Shown here: positions 1 to 10,926 of the stretch, piece by piece
Layout: each line of letters starts with the position of its first letter
Position numbering within the stretch: the first letter of the stretch is position 1
NCBI GenBank assembly: GCA_014529385.2
Contig: CM043944.1
Location: 54,543,768 to 54,607,767, forward strand
Reading direction: 5' to 3'
Origin: Adiantum capillus-veneris
Taxonomy: Eukaryota > Streptophyta > Polypodiopsida > Polypodiales > Pteridaceae
DNA: 64,000 nucleotides
Notes under the pieces: generated by a model
Seen by the model: the letters and a program-made list of their open reading frames with translations, nothing else
Database searches by the model: none
Told to the model about the DNA's origin: nothing
Made by a program: the position numbers and the translations under genes

Positions 1-272
1 TAAAGTATACCTCAGTGCTACGTAGTAAAATGAATCTTTCAACGTTTCAGGTAACACCTAACACGCTTATCGAGCAAGTAAATTCGTGTGACGTGTGCAG
101 GGTAAACTCTCCTTGGCGAGGCTGATGACAAGAATCAAACTGTCCAGATCGATCTAAGGTTAAAATAGAACCATAGATGTACGTTGCTTAATTAAACAAA
201 TTTTAAAACGAGGTTGGCATGCATTGACGAGCCGTCTACCCCTTCCTTCACGTAATCAGACATATCTTCCTA

Positions 273-312
<40 letters not shown>

Positions 313-857
313 GAGCACAGCGATGCCGTCCATGATGTTTGGCTTGCCTGAGTACTACTCTTTCACCTGCTATGAATACGAGCCATTAGCTTTAATTCCC
401 TCCGTCCTGCAACAATTACCAATAACAAGAGATCAGTCGGAATGGCACGATTATAGCGTGGCATACCAGGCTCTTCGACCCTACCTTGGCGCTGCCTCTT
501 GTCTCGGCTTTCTCAAGGCTCTTCTTTTCTGTCTCCTGCCTCCCGATTACTAGCTAGCATGGCGCAGCAGCAGGCGCATTCTTATTTGGAACCTTCATTT
601 CATGGGCTGTGCCATATTCTGGTGTTCCAAAAAGGTTTGGATTATCCTGCACTTGCAGATTTTCATTTCAGAGGCAAACCGTCTTTGCCATAACAAACTC
701 CATCTATTATAGCTAAATTCCATCCATTGTGCACCTTTGAACCCTTATCATGCACTTCATTTCCTCCATAGCCAACCGCCCTATATACACAAGAAGATTT
801 AGAGATTTTCTCATGTGGAAAAACGGAGTCTTTGTTAGTGTTTTTAATACAATGCAT
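1..857. other. Gene-free stretch with a CT microsatellite
   Basis: No open frame here resembles a known protein. The longest frames encode low-complexity Ser/Leu runs that come from the CT repeat at about 277-308. I see no RNA gene and no coding relic. It is flanked downstream by the hairpin at 858-1012. Confidence 0.6.
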
Positions 858-1012
858 AACATCATGAGCTTTTTCTCGAGAGGCACCACATACCTAGCTA
901 GGTACGATTGGGGGAAGGGCACCCCCGGCCCCCCCACCGGGCCGGCGGTCCCCTGCCCCCAACCGTACCTAGCTAGGTATGTGGTGCCTCCCTCGCAGAA
1001 GCTCATGATGTT
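858..1012. repeat. 155-bp foldback hairpin with GC-rich loop
   Basis: The left arm (858 to about 915) and right arm (about 955-1012) are near-perfect reverse complements. Both arms start AACATCATGAGC and contain the palindromic core ACCTAGCTAGGTA. The mismatches are a few bases near the CTCGAGAGG/CTGCGAGGG segment. The loop (about 915-955) is made of C and G runs, in strong contrast with the AT-rich surroundings. It could be a foldback MITE or a young miRNA-like precursor. I see no convincing target-site duplication, so the MITE reading is not proven. Confidence 0.75.
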
Positions 1013-1102
1013 GAGGTAAGTCACAATGTGGGAATTATTGTGAGAATTTGTCCAAAACTTATTGTGATACACTTCCCTAATCTTATATAAATGCTAGTCT
1101 CC

Positions 1103-1105
<3 letters not shown>

Positions 1106-1139
<34 letters not shown>
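1106..1139. repeat. (TA)n microsatellite
   Basis: An uninterrupted run of TA dinucleotides of about 17 units. Confidence 0.95.
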
Positions 1140-1143
<4 letters not shown>

Positions 1144-1782
1144 CAACCCCACATCGGCCTCAATCCAAGGAATACCTTGCTTTACCTGCAAGCACCAAGC
1201 ACCAGGGCTGATTTCTGACAGGCAGTCTTGCCCTTCAAAATTGGAGGATTTTATGATATTTTCTCGTGTATTTTTTTGGAGGGTAGCTCACATTTTTACC
1301 CATAAAAATTGGGCAAAATAACTAAAAACGAGTAAAATGCCCGGAAGAACCTTTATCCAATGGTCGGCATGGTGGAAATGTGGTTTACAAACTACGAGGT
1401 ACCAAATTTTCAAGTGCTCTTAGATTTAGTGGTTCGGAGGATTTTATGAATAAAGTACAGATTTAGTGGTCACCAGCTTTATCCAATGGTATTTGAGCTC
1501 GATTCTCTCCAGTGGTGATAGTGCTGCTTTCAGTAGTGTCATTGCAGGAATCTAGCAAGATTATGGCTCATAGGAAGTGGAATGAGCCAGTAAGAAGTGC
1601 TATGGTAGGTAGTAAAGGTGATCCAGAAGACACTAAATATTGCCTTTTTTCTATTTATTTTGTTGCCACCAAAATACAATTTACCCTTCTACGTTGTCGT
1701 GTCTTGGTACGTGTTGAATGTGAAACTAAAAATATATATCTCACTCTTAATGCTTTTGATGTGTCGCACCGAATGCTATAGT

Positions 1783-1931
1783 ATACATAGTGTGATATAT
1801 GTGAACATGACCTTACCGAGTCAATGAGGCCTTGGATGTGGAACTGTTCCGTGTTTCACATATACACAGTGTGATATATATGAAAACGACCTTATCCAGT
1901 CAGTGGGGCCTTGGATGTGGAACTATTCTGT
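1783..1931 (+). repeat. Tandem duplication, 79-bp period
   Basis: Two copies starting at 1783 and 1862 share about 70 aligned bases with scattered substitutions. Each copy contains GTGTGATATAT near its start and GGCCTTGGATGTGGAACT near its end. No coding content is seen. The rest of 1140-2863 shows no gene. The stretch just before the gag-like frame (about 2300-2863, with an AATAAA near 2455) may be the leader or LTR end of the element below, but I could not find a second LTR copy. Confidence 0.8.
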
Positions 1932-2863
1932 CTTTTGTTAATTTAAAAATAGCTAGCTTTCTTTGGGAATGTACAAATATCTAGTGCTCTGAAGTGGTAC
2001 ACTCGTTCTGCCTAGAAAGTTCAATGCAGATGATCTCGACCAAAAATAGCAGGTTTTGTATATGGCCATAAGAGATGTGTCTAAAGTGCTTCACAAGTAG
2101 CCAAAAGAGGTTATCATGCAATTTGAGCCCAAAGGGAATTTTCCATAATTTTAGGGACTTTCCCTAGCTTGTTTGGGCATTGAACGGACAAAAAAGGGTA
2201 ATTTTTGCTAAAAAATGGCTAAAATGATCAAAATAGCTCCAAAATAGCAAAACAAAAGCTCAAAATGCCACATCAATGATGGTTTTGTCATTGCCAAGCT
2301 TTGTGTGATTTTTTAGAGACAAGAATGAGCTCATTTAGACATATAACAACAGAGATACAGTGGTTCCAAAAGCCGCGGTCCTAGTGCGGTCCTGTGCTGC
2401 TTCCATTGCATGTTCCAGGTTGTGAGGCTATGGATTAGGGTTTTCCCTCCTCAAATAAAAGCTTATGATTCTCTATTCACGTTTTGAAGATTTCGTGAAA
2501 TGGTCACGACAAAAAATTGAAGCGTTAATTTAGGGTTCTTATCAAGGCAAAAGAGCACTGCATCTATGCAATTAGGAGCGAGGCTAAACCTAATCTTCAC
2601 ACACACAAGAGTTTTGACTTGATCTTGGTTACTTTTCAAAGTGAATCTTTCGTGGATGGAGGTTTTCTTATTTGATGGGTTTCTTTTGCTTCAAGTATTT
2701 TATGACTTGCTTGTTTTGTTGTGAACTCTCACAAACAGAGGCCTAATGCTTTCTTAGCCGCACTACACACTTCTTGACGTATTTTTGGTGAGCCCGATGT
2801 GAAGTAGGCTAGGGTGAGAGTTCAAAATCTTTATTGAAGGTTTTAAATCAAAGTGCTAAATCT

Positions 2864-4719
2864 ATGGAGCAGCAAGAGCAATAGGGGGTACGATTTGATC
2901 ATGTCACAATGAAGATGTTGCAAGCCTTTTTTATGCTCATGGAGAAATAGCAAGCTAAAAGGAGCTTTCATCGACCAAAGCACTTCAATAAATGGTGAAT
3001 AAAATGGTCCAAAATAGTGGTGAATATGTAACCAAGTATCTTTGTGTGTATGTAAAGGAGATGGAGCTACATCGAGTGCTTGAAGCAGAGATGGTACAAA
3101 GTTTTAAGCTATCTGTGGTTCCTCCGATCAGAGAGCATGTAAGGGGAATTCAAAATGAACATGGGGTAACCTAGGAAGCATTCAAATTATCCATGAAGGA
3201 AGAGTATTTCATGGAGGTCTCTAAAAGGGTGACGAAGAGAACATTCCTAGAGTGGGTAGTTAGGCCAAAAGTAGAACTTTCACCTACCGAGTGTCTAAGG
3301 GAACTTGAAAGGTGCTATAATTAAATGTCAAGGACTGAATAGGCTACCATAAACTGAGAAAAGACAAAGCTCCTTTTTTACTTTGTAGGGAAAGAAATTC
3401 AAGAGAAATTAGAGTTACTACTCAAGGATAAGGGTGTTGAACAGGCCGATTGGAATGAAGTGGAAGATGGTGTTTCATTAATAGCTAAGACACAAGGATA
3501 GAGAGACAAGATGATAGTCAACTCTACTTAAGCCCCAATCGCTCTCGAGAGTTCCATAAAGCCTGTTATTGTGGTTTCAAAGAGTGAAAAATTCATGTTA
3601 GATGATATTGTTAAAGAAATGCAAGAGCTGAAGTTAAAGCTTGCAAGATTAAAAGAGAAGGGGCAACCATCAAACCAACCTATAAGGAAAAACCCGCAAA
3701 ACAAATAAGGCTTTGTAAGTAGATGCATGTTGTGTGATAGTACTGACCATGCAAGGAGGGATTGTGAGAGTTTTAAAGATGCTTTGATGAAGGATATTTT
3801 TTTCTTAGAAGATGGCAGGATCCACTTAAGTGAAATAGGTTAGCTCTTGGGGACAAACTTTGGCAAAGGCAGGATGAAGAGGCTAGTTGAGGACATGGCT
3901 ATTAGCCATGCCATCCCAATGGTTGAGGTAGCCGCCTATGGGTTGAAGGTGGATCCTATTAACAAGAAAGAAACTAGTGTTAGAGAAGAATAATTTAATG
4001 GGATTGGGGAACTATGGCCATCTGCACTAGAATCTACTATGAAAGGTAAAATGAGGTTTTGCATGAAGCTAGAGCTAGATTCGGCTAGAAGTAGGTTGGG
4101 AGAACTCCGTAGACTCTTTGCAAGTGCATGGGTACATTACCAATCAATGAGGCCGTTGTTGAAGAGAAATGTAGGTGTGGGAATGAGGATGAAGGACCGT
4201 AAGAAAGGGCACAAGGAGTGGAGGGAGAAATGACATAGTGCCTCCTATATCAGCTTCTGTACAAGGGATTCCTATACCTAAAGAGCACATGCAAGAAGCC
4301 TCTAAAGAAAATAAGAAGAAAACAACCAAAGGTAAAACAAAGAGTCTAGCTTACAAGGTCCAATCTGATATAGAGGCGGCAACATATCTCAAAAATATTT
4401 TGGAAAAGAAAGTTTTTAAGAGTAAGGTGGAGTTTACCTTTGGTGAGGTCCTTTGCATAGCAAAGCAAGAGTTCCATGAATGAATAATTGACATTATCAA
4501 GTGAAAGTGATAGTCTGTTACTGAAGCTATCCATGTACAAGGTGAAGGAGATACTTTGAATGCACAAGGAGTATAGGACTATGGCCAAGAAGGTCATGAA
4601 CTATTGTTGGATGCTACAAGTCTAGGGGAGGAGTAAAACATGTTCACTTATTGGATGATGAAGATGGAGCTGAGAAAAATCACAAGATTTATTACTCCAA
4701 GAGTCATTGGGCTAGGGCA
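2864..4719 (+). pseudogene. Gag-like polyprotein relic of a Ty3/gypsy-type element
   Basis: The frame starts at the ATG at 2864 and continues with many stops and small frame changes to about 4719. What identifies it: a charged, helical gag-like region (about 2992-3330), a Lys/Glu-rich coiled segment (about 3590-3660), and a CCHC zinc knuckle at 3724-3765 (C-M-L-C-D-S-T-D-H-A-R-R-D-C, CX2CX4HX4C) followed by a phenylalanine-rich stretch. A second conserved block lies at about 4340-4490 (SDIEAATYLKNILEKKVF and FTFGEVLCIAKQEFHE), the type found just upstream of the protease in such elements. Several stops are TAG next to Gln codons, for example in the first 80 codons. The relic ends abruptly where the leader of gypsy element A begins (about 4720), so element A probably inserted here. 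No protease or RT of this element remains. Confidence 0.65.
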
Positions 4720-4724
4720 ACTAC

Positions 4725-4848
4725 TGTAAGGACATGGGTCCTATGGGCAAGGCCACTGGCACGGCCGGACAGTGTGTATGCTAGGGGGAGGCTATAAGAT
4801 AGCACGGTTGGGTGGAGACTAGCACACGCATTACTACCGCCCTTTCAC
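4725..4848 (+). repeat. Putative short LTR or leader end of gypsy element A
   Basis: The segment begins TGTAAGGACATGGG, ends CCCTTTCA, and lies directly before a tRNA-primer-like site. A diverged relative is found at about 51480-51600 before gypsy element B; shared features are GGCAAGGCC, a CAGTGTG and GGTTGGGTGG. The boundaries are inferred from TG...CA only. No 3' partner was found. Confidence 0.35.
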
Positions 4849-4860
4849 TAGTATCAGAGC
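4849..4860 (+). promoter_or_regulatory. Primer-binding site like initiator tRNA-Met
   Basis: TAGTATCAGAGC matches 11 of 12 bases of TGGTATCAGAGC, the usual plant LTR-retrotransposon site complementary to the 3' end of initiator tRNA-Met. It lies about 720 bp before the gag ATG of element A. Confidence 0.55.
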
Positions 4861-5124
4861 TATTTTTGGGAGGAGGCTAAAAGCGGCTTGCATGTGCGTA
4901 CGACACCCTGCTTCTCTCCCATGTTCTTTAGACAACGACGTCTTTGTTGTGTAGCAAAAAACAAGACAGGCACAATTTTCTGTGCGAGCAACGCGTGGAC
5001 AAACAACGACAACCGACCGCCGACCGCGGCCTCCCCATCTACACCCTCCACAACAAGCGACCAAGACAAACTCGACGGGCTTCGAAGCCTTAAGCTGAAC
5101 GCATAGGAAGGCCTGCTTAACCCT

Positions 5125-5194
5125 TGCATGCAGGAGGGTTGAACCCACCCCATGAGGGTAAGAGGCCAACACTTTACCATCAAGCTATTGGCCC
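5125..5194 (-). repeat. tRNA-like (SINE head) sequence
   Basis: Read on the minus strand from 5194, there is an A-box-like TAGCTTGATGGT and, about 35 bases later, a B-box-like GGGTTCAACCC (fits GWTCRANNC). The distance and the anticodon-arm-like middle resemble the pol III promoter of a tRNA-derived SINE. There is no intact cloverleaf acceptor stem, so this is not a tRNA gene. It sits in the leader of gypsy element A, between the primer-binding site and gag. Confidence 0.4.
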
Positions 5195-5572
5195 TTGTTG
5201 TGTATAACAAGGAAAGATAGTCTACTTGTGTTGAAAGGAAAACTAGAAGGAAAGGGAAAGCTTCAAACTTTAAGGAAGTAGCTTTACCCTTCCTTTTCAC
5301 TTCTCGGAGGAAGGCAAGTTTTCCTCCGAAAATTCTTTTTTCCTCAAGGAGGTAGCTTCAAAGTGAAGAAAAGCCTTCACAAAAACGACGAGTTTTTGTG
5401 AAGAATCATCAAAGGTGTTCTTACAAGGAACGACAAGTGAAGCGCTCAAACTCCGACAAGGCGAGGTTCGCATGCAACACAAATCGCAGAGCATACAAAA
5501 CACAAAGACTTCAATTTCTCAAGGTACAAGTTGTCGTTTCTTTTTCTCTCTTTGCATTAGTGTGTGTTTACC

Positions 5573-6703
5573 ATGGCTAGTGAGGATATCCCACCTACAC
5601 ACGCGTTTGATTTTGAGCACGTAGATTAAAATCAGGGCACCATGGGTGCTACTGACACTAATATGCATGATGATGATGATCTAGGAGATCATGGGCTTGT
5701 AGATATGGCTTCTTTCAAGACTTTGGAACATCACCAAAGCGTACTTGAAAGAAACCTCTTTGCACTCAATGCAAATGTTACCAATCTTACAGAGTTACTT
5801 GTGAAATTTATGAATCCATAGACAACTCAAGGAGCCACAAGTGGCACGGTTCAAGGAAACCAAGCTCGCATGAGTCAAGGAGTCCAAGAGACAAGTGCTG
5901 CAGAAGATGCAAAAGGTAGCAATGCATTACTTAAGAATATCACCATTCCTGAGTTTCACGGGGAAGAGCGTGATCGCAACAAGGATGCGGTCAATACGTT
6001 CTTACACAAATGGAGTGATATTCATTGATTGAGACACACCCCGAATATAAAGACGACTATAGAAACAAGTCTATCTCTTAAAGGCAAGGCCTATAAGTAG
6101 TGGATGACATTTCCAATAGATGCTCTTCCTCCATCTTGGGTTGCGTTTCAAGCTTCTTTCTCCAAAGAGTTTTTGGACTCCAATGAAGAAGATAAGAATT
6201 GGTTAGCATGGGATGCATGCCGCATGTCTGGCCTCTCTCTCACACGTTATCTTTCAAAGTATCGCGAAATCATATTAAAACTAGAAGGTCTAGATGAATT
6301 CCAAAAGATACGGGGTTTTAATAGGGGACTTGACAAAGACTATCGTCTTCATGTCAAGACCCAACATCCAAAAACTTTGGAAGAAGCCATTAGTCATGCA
6401 GAAAGATATGATGATGAACAAGAGAGGAAAGGAAATGTTCCCTACTCTAAGTATACTTTTGCTAAGAGCAATGTGGCTAAGAGCCAATGGTGAGGTAGAT
6501 CTCCCACACGTTCCAAGAGGAATAAGAGACAATCTACCTCTCCACACCCACAAGAGGCTAAGAAGCCTAAGCAATCACGAGATACTCTGTGTGGGTCTCT
6601 CAGCACTGCTCATTTTGAGCGTGCAAAGAAACACAATTTGTGTTTTAGATGTCTTCCGGACCAACATAACAAGAAATATTGTCCTCTTTTTCAAGGCAAA
6701 TAA
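5573..6703 (+). pseudogene. Gypsy element A: gag (capsid and zinc knuckle), broken
   Basis: The ATG at 5573 opens a frame with an early stop, and a second Met follows at 5642. The protein has an N-terminal coiled segment (FALNANVTNLTELLVKF, about 5758-5815) and a retrotransposon gag core at about 5940-6440, including TFPIDALPPSWVAFQASFSK and a conserved W-x-A-W-D. The CCHC zinc knuckle is at 6641-6682 (C-F-R-C-L-P-D-Q-H-N-K-K-Y-C). Gag packages element RNA into particles in the cytoplasm. At least five in-frame stops or shifts disrupt it, for example near 5819, 6028, 6100 and 6493. Several of these are TAG where Gln or Trp is expected. It is close in sequence and layout to gypsy element B (52437-53560), which supports one family. 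Confidence 0.8.
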
Positions 6704-7614
6704 AAGACCATGCACACGGTGCAACACCTCACATTAGATTCATCTCCTAAATATTGTGCTATAGAGGTTCTTCATATGGAAGAAAAGCACAAGTGTTGTG
6801 TATCTGCTTCAATGTGGAAGCCCACCTTTGGCCCCCATGATTTGATTCGCATGCACGGAACTATTAACGGACAACGTGTTCATATTTTAGTGGATGATGG
6901 TGCAACTCATAACTTCTTTAACTATAAGCTAGTCAAGAAATCGAAGCTTACATAGACTCCCTGCTCTCACAAGTATGTGGTGGAGCAGATTTCTGGGAAT
7001 GATAAAGAAGTATGGGACATGGTAGTTCAAGGGGTTGAGCTTATTGTTCAAGATCATATGATGACCCTTGACTTCCAAGTTATGAACATGTACCGTGCTG
7101 ATGTAGTTTTAGGACGGGAGTGGATGCATGGTTTAGGAAACACACTGCACACTAGTTATAAACACAACTCCTTATCCTTTATGGCCAATGGTAAACATGT
7201 GATTTTGCTTGGTGAGAAAAATATACCATCTGCACCTCTTATATGTATAGCCGAGTCTTTTTGTGTTACTGCTTGTCTCCAAGTCTTGTGAGTTCTCAAG
7301 AGAAAAGTGCGGCGAATTCTAATAATGGTATGCAAAGTGCAACGAATTCTAGTAATGATATGCAAAGTGCAATGAATTCTACTGATAAACAAAGTGTTAA
7401 CAAATCTACCGAGAAAAGTGCTCTCAATTTTAATTCTATAGAGAAACGTGCAATTGTTGTAAAACAAACATTACAAGAATTACAAGATTCTCCATCCCAG
7501 CATTACTCTAGTTTACTTTCTCCTTTTGCACGGCAAAAGCTGACTCACTTACTCACGGAGTATTGTGATGTGTTCTCAAGTGATTTACCACCGGGTTTAA
7601 CCCCCTACACGTGA
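6704..7614 (+). pseudogene. Gypsy element A: aspartic protease and linker
   Basis: The retropepsin-like core is visible at about 6870-7160. VHILVDDGATHNFFNY carries the active-site region, and LDFQVMNMYRADVVLGREW is the typical second half (substrate flap and LG motif). The active-site triad reads Asp-Asp-Gly rather than the usual Asp-Ser/Thr-Gly, and element B shows the same. Downstream (about 7300-7480) is a Ser/Asn-rich linker with three near copies of a 12-13-residue unit. It leads into the conserved pre-RT segment LLSPFARQKLTHLLTEYCDVF (7518-7580). Frame breaks lie at about 6953, 7291 and 7612. Confidence 0.8.
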
Positions 7615-8120
7615 TTCGCATCATGGCATAGATGTCTTGCCATGCACTAAACCGGTGAGTAAACCACCTTATCGTATGAGTGCTAAAGAAGCCAAGGAGG
7701 TTGAGAGTCAGTTGGCTGACTAACTTGCTCGTGGTTTCATTAGACCTAGCACTTCACCTTGGGCATCACCAATTCTATTGGTAAAAGATAAAGATGGTAC
7801 TATGCGCATGTGCATACATTATCTCAGATAAATGCGATAACCATCAAGAACAAGTATCCTCTGCCTCGAGTGGATGAGTTTTTTTATCAACTCCACGGGG
7901 CAAGATACTATACAAAGATAGATCTTCATTCAGGATACCACCATGTACATATCTTACTGCAAGATATCTCCAAAACTGCCTTTAGAACATGGTCCAAGAA
8001 TTTTGAATTTTTGGTTATGCCTTTGGTCTAACCAATGCTCCAGCTACATTTATGACACTCATGGATAGTCTATCTTGGAAAATTTGTTGTGGTTTTCCTT
8101 GATGATATTCTCATTTACAG
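7615..8120 (+). pseudogene. Gypsy element A: reverse transcriptase, N-terminal half
   Basis: RT motifs run in order: [17 protein letters not shown] (about 7762-7812), [12 protein letters not shown] (7848-7882), [14 protein letters not shown] (7908-7948), KTAFRT, and VVVFLDDILIYS at the end (about 8087-8119). The fingers/palm start and the catalytic F-L-D-D are therefore present. Stops and frameshifts occur near 7723, 7830 and 8030. The coding sequence breaks precisely at 8120 and resumes at 10927 with KTEDEHIEHL, where the 2.8-kb insertion ends. Confidence 0.88.
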
Positions 8121-9723
8121 TGATAGCCGTTTTTCGGCTCTCCATAATTGCCATAGTAAGTTACTCCACCCTACCAAATTCACCCAAACACTATGGCTAT
8201 CCTTACCATTTCACTGTACATAGGCGTCTGTGAGTTAGGGGACTTTTCCCATATTTTCTTAAAAAACCCTAAATTAGCTAGTCACTGGGCTAGTTGAGTA
8301 AAAAAATAAAAAAAATAATAAATATTATGGCCCATTTGTGTGTAAATATTTCATTATATATGTGGCCTAAATATAGGGATTTTTATAATTATTTTGATAC
8401 TTATTTAAATATTTATACCTAGGTGTGTGTTTTATTAAATTTACCTTCTTTCATCCTCTTGCACCATAAGTATATTTTTTGCCAATATGTACATACTCTA
8501 ACCTCATATTTTTCCTTTATACAAATCACTCCCACATTTTCACCGTCACCCTCGTGAAAACAAAAAATTGATTTCTACTCATTGGTCACGTTTATTATAT
8601 TATTTACTTGCATACCTTTTCCTCTTTCATCCAAAATAATTCAAAGAGGGACCATATCATATGATTCCAATATCTTTCCATATCCATAACTCCTCCATAT
8701 TTTTATTATTATTTTTACTCATTATTCTAACACCATGTGCTCATTGAGCTAAAGTCCATGAATAGTCCATACACTAGTCCCACCATGTATATATTTCTTT
8801 ATTCACCAATAATCCTCCTCCATGCATGGGTCAAGGGCAATTTGGATGCTTTGTATTATGATATGACAAAGGAGGGGTTCACTCTTGGATGCATTGTACA
8901 AATTCAACAAAGGAGGGGGCCACTGAAGACTTTTTGTGAAGAAAAAACAGGTCTTTGGGTGGGATTTTTAATATCCATCTCCACTCCGAATTTGGAGCGG
9001 TGGTCAAAAGAGAAAATTTAGCCCATGCTCTGAATAATCAGCTCAAAATTTTTCATGATTTTTGGAGCAACCACCGGTGAGCTATGATTTTTTGAGTGGA
9101 CCCCAGTCTGCCCACTTTTCTCACAAGTAGCCCATAGTCTTCTCTCACCTCTTTCCACACTTCTACACACACACACACACATTCCTATCAATCCCTCACT
9201 CAAACCTGCACCTTCAATGGTTTCTCTCACCTTCTTCACCATTAACCTCCCCACTTACTCCCATAGCTCTCATATGAGCTCTCCATGTACATACACCATC
9301 TCTATGCCTCTCTCTATTATCTCCAAAGTACAATTCCATCTTACTCCTTATATATATACATAAATTCAGCATGTGTACCATGCTTAACCTCTGCAAATCA
9401 AGAGATATCATCAACGGAATTACCATTTTCATCACGATAATCAACCTTGGCGGCGGTGGCGTAAAGAAGGGAAGACGAAGAAGAATATCGATAGTCATTT
9501 TGAGAACCTACACAAGTAAGTCCAAAACTTCTTCAAGCTTCACCATCACAAGGATTTTCTCACTTCATTCAACCATCTTACTTCAACCATCCACCCCATT
9601 CTACCCATTGTAAATATATCATTAACTTTCTAGTGATTACTAACACTAACCACTAACATACTAACACAAAATAGCCATTGACCTAACCATAAAGGACACC
9701 TCACCTCAAGACATGTGTATAGT

Positions 9724-9726
<3 letters not shown>

Positions 9727-9771
<45 letters not shown>
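9727..9771. repeat. (CT)n microsatellite
   Basis: An uninterrupted CT run inside the 2.8-kb LTR-like insertion, about 175 bp upstream of its TATA box. Confidence 0.95.
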
Positions 9772-9774
<3 letters not shown>

Positions 9775-9944
9775 TACTTACTTTCACCTTATCTACCATC
9801 AATAATGCTCTCTTTTGAGCCCACACCCATGACTCAAGCAGACAAAGAAGGCCCGCAATGTTTTGATATTCAAAAAAATCATAATCTTGATTTGTTAGCT
9901 TGTAAATTAAATTTTCCAATAATATTAATGAGGGGTTTCCAACC

Positions 9945-9952
9945 TATAAATA
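9945..9952 (+). promoter_or_regulatory. TATA box of the LTR-like insertion
   Basis: TATAAATA followed by GGCCCCTCTCC. The matching segment of the relative at the window end (about 63719) reads CTATATAAAGAGGCC, so the element family conserves a core promoter here. Confidence 0.55.
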
Positions 9953-10682
9953 GGCCCCTCTCCTTCTTGTAAAACAACCTCCAACATCTCACATAGCACC
10001 CCAACACTCTATGCGTGAGGAGAAACTTAGGTGTAGCAACCACTTGTGAGCTTCACTCTTTGTGTGAGAGAAGCCTTCAAGCTACACATTGCAAGTGAGA
10101 GAGCGCGAGTTCCACAAATCTCAAAACCACTATTGTATATGCTCCTTCATCATCAATAAATTGAGGTTTGGTGCATCAAAGGCGTGATTCGACGTTCAAA
10201 TCTTCGTCCTTCCATTTGTGCAATACGGTTTGGTGAATTCAAGGTGACTTGTGTATTTGAGTTTTTATCGGTTGATCTTGATTTTAGAAAGTGTTTTAGT
10301 GTGTTTTTCATTGCCAGTTTTGTGTCCATTGTAAGAGGGTATTGTGGTGAGAGGTCTCCCACACCCTAAGACAGTGTGTGTGTGTGTTTTGGCAATGTTT
10401 AGCAATCACTAAGCATTGAGTGAGTTTTGTACAAGTTCTACGATAGCATCATAACGAACCATCTCCATTTTCAAGTCATAAATAAGGTATTACGCAAGAT
10501 CCTAGTTTCCTCTCTCTCTTCCCTTTGCTCTAGCTCTCTCTGGTCCATTTTGTTGTGTGTCTTGGTGTGAGGTTGCTTGTGTGTGTTGTGTGGTGCATCT
10601 TCTTGGTTGTACCAAAATCTCTCTTGCGTCCTAGTTCGCATACCATAACTAGGTGGTGCCCCTATCTTGTTTGGGTTTGGCT

Positions 10683-10922
10683 GTGGGTTTGCTTTTTTGT
10701 TGTGCTTGTAGTTGCCCCAGCCCCAATTGAGCAGCACGGGAGCCTTGAGGGGTGTTTAGAGGTCGCCTCTCTTGTTGCCCTCCCCGGACCGCCTCAATTT
10801 TGGTGCCAGTGGGTTTGCTGTTTTGTTGTGCTTGTAGTTGCCCCAGCCCCAATTGAGCAGCACGGGAGCCTTGAGGGGTGTTTAGAGGTCGCCTCTCTTG
10901 TTGCATGCCCCGGACCGCCTCA
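10683..10922 (+). repeat. 126-bp tandem duplication at the 3' end of the LTR-like insertion
   Basis: Two copies start at 10683 and 10809 with GTGGGTTTGC. They are nearly identical through GGACCGCCTCA; the second copy lacks the last bases because the element ends there. The open frame over this region is a product of the duplication and not a gene. Confidence 0.9.
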
Positions 10923-10926
10923 ACAG

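Larger units (their letters stand above)
8121..10922 (+). mobile_element. 2.8-kb LTR-like insertion (solo LTR or non-autonomous element) in gypsy A RT
   Basis: It interrupts RT between YS and KTEDEH codons. The 4-bp direct repeat ACAG flanks it (8117-8120 and 10923-10926); the repeat can be read as 5-bp ACAGT if the element begins with GA. Read with the 4-bp repeat it begins TGATAGCCG and ends CCTCA, fitting TG...CA. It has no coding domain. It contains a TATA box (9945-9952, TATAAATA) and an AATAAA (10155-10160), as expected of an LTR with U3, R and U5. It also holds a long CT tract at about 9727-9771 and a 126-bp tandem duplication at its 3' end. A diverged relative covers 62.9-64.0 kb. A solo LTR is the simplest reading. 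Confidence 0.65.

Noticed and set aside
5125-5194. Functional tRNA gene
   Set aside because: A and B boxes are present but no acceptor stem pairs and the anticodon loop is not clear; called SINE-like instead.
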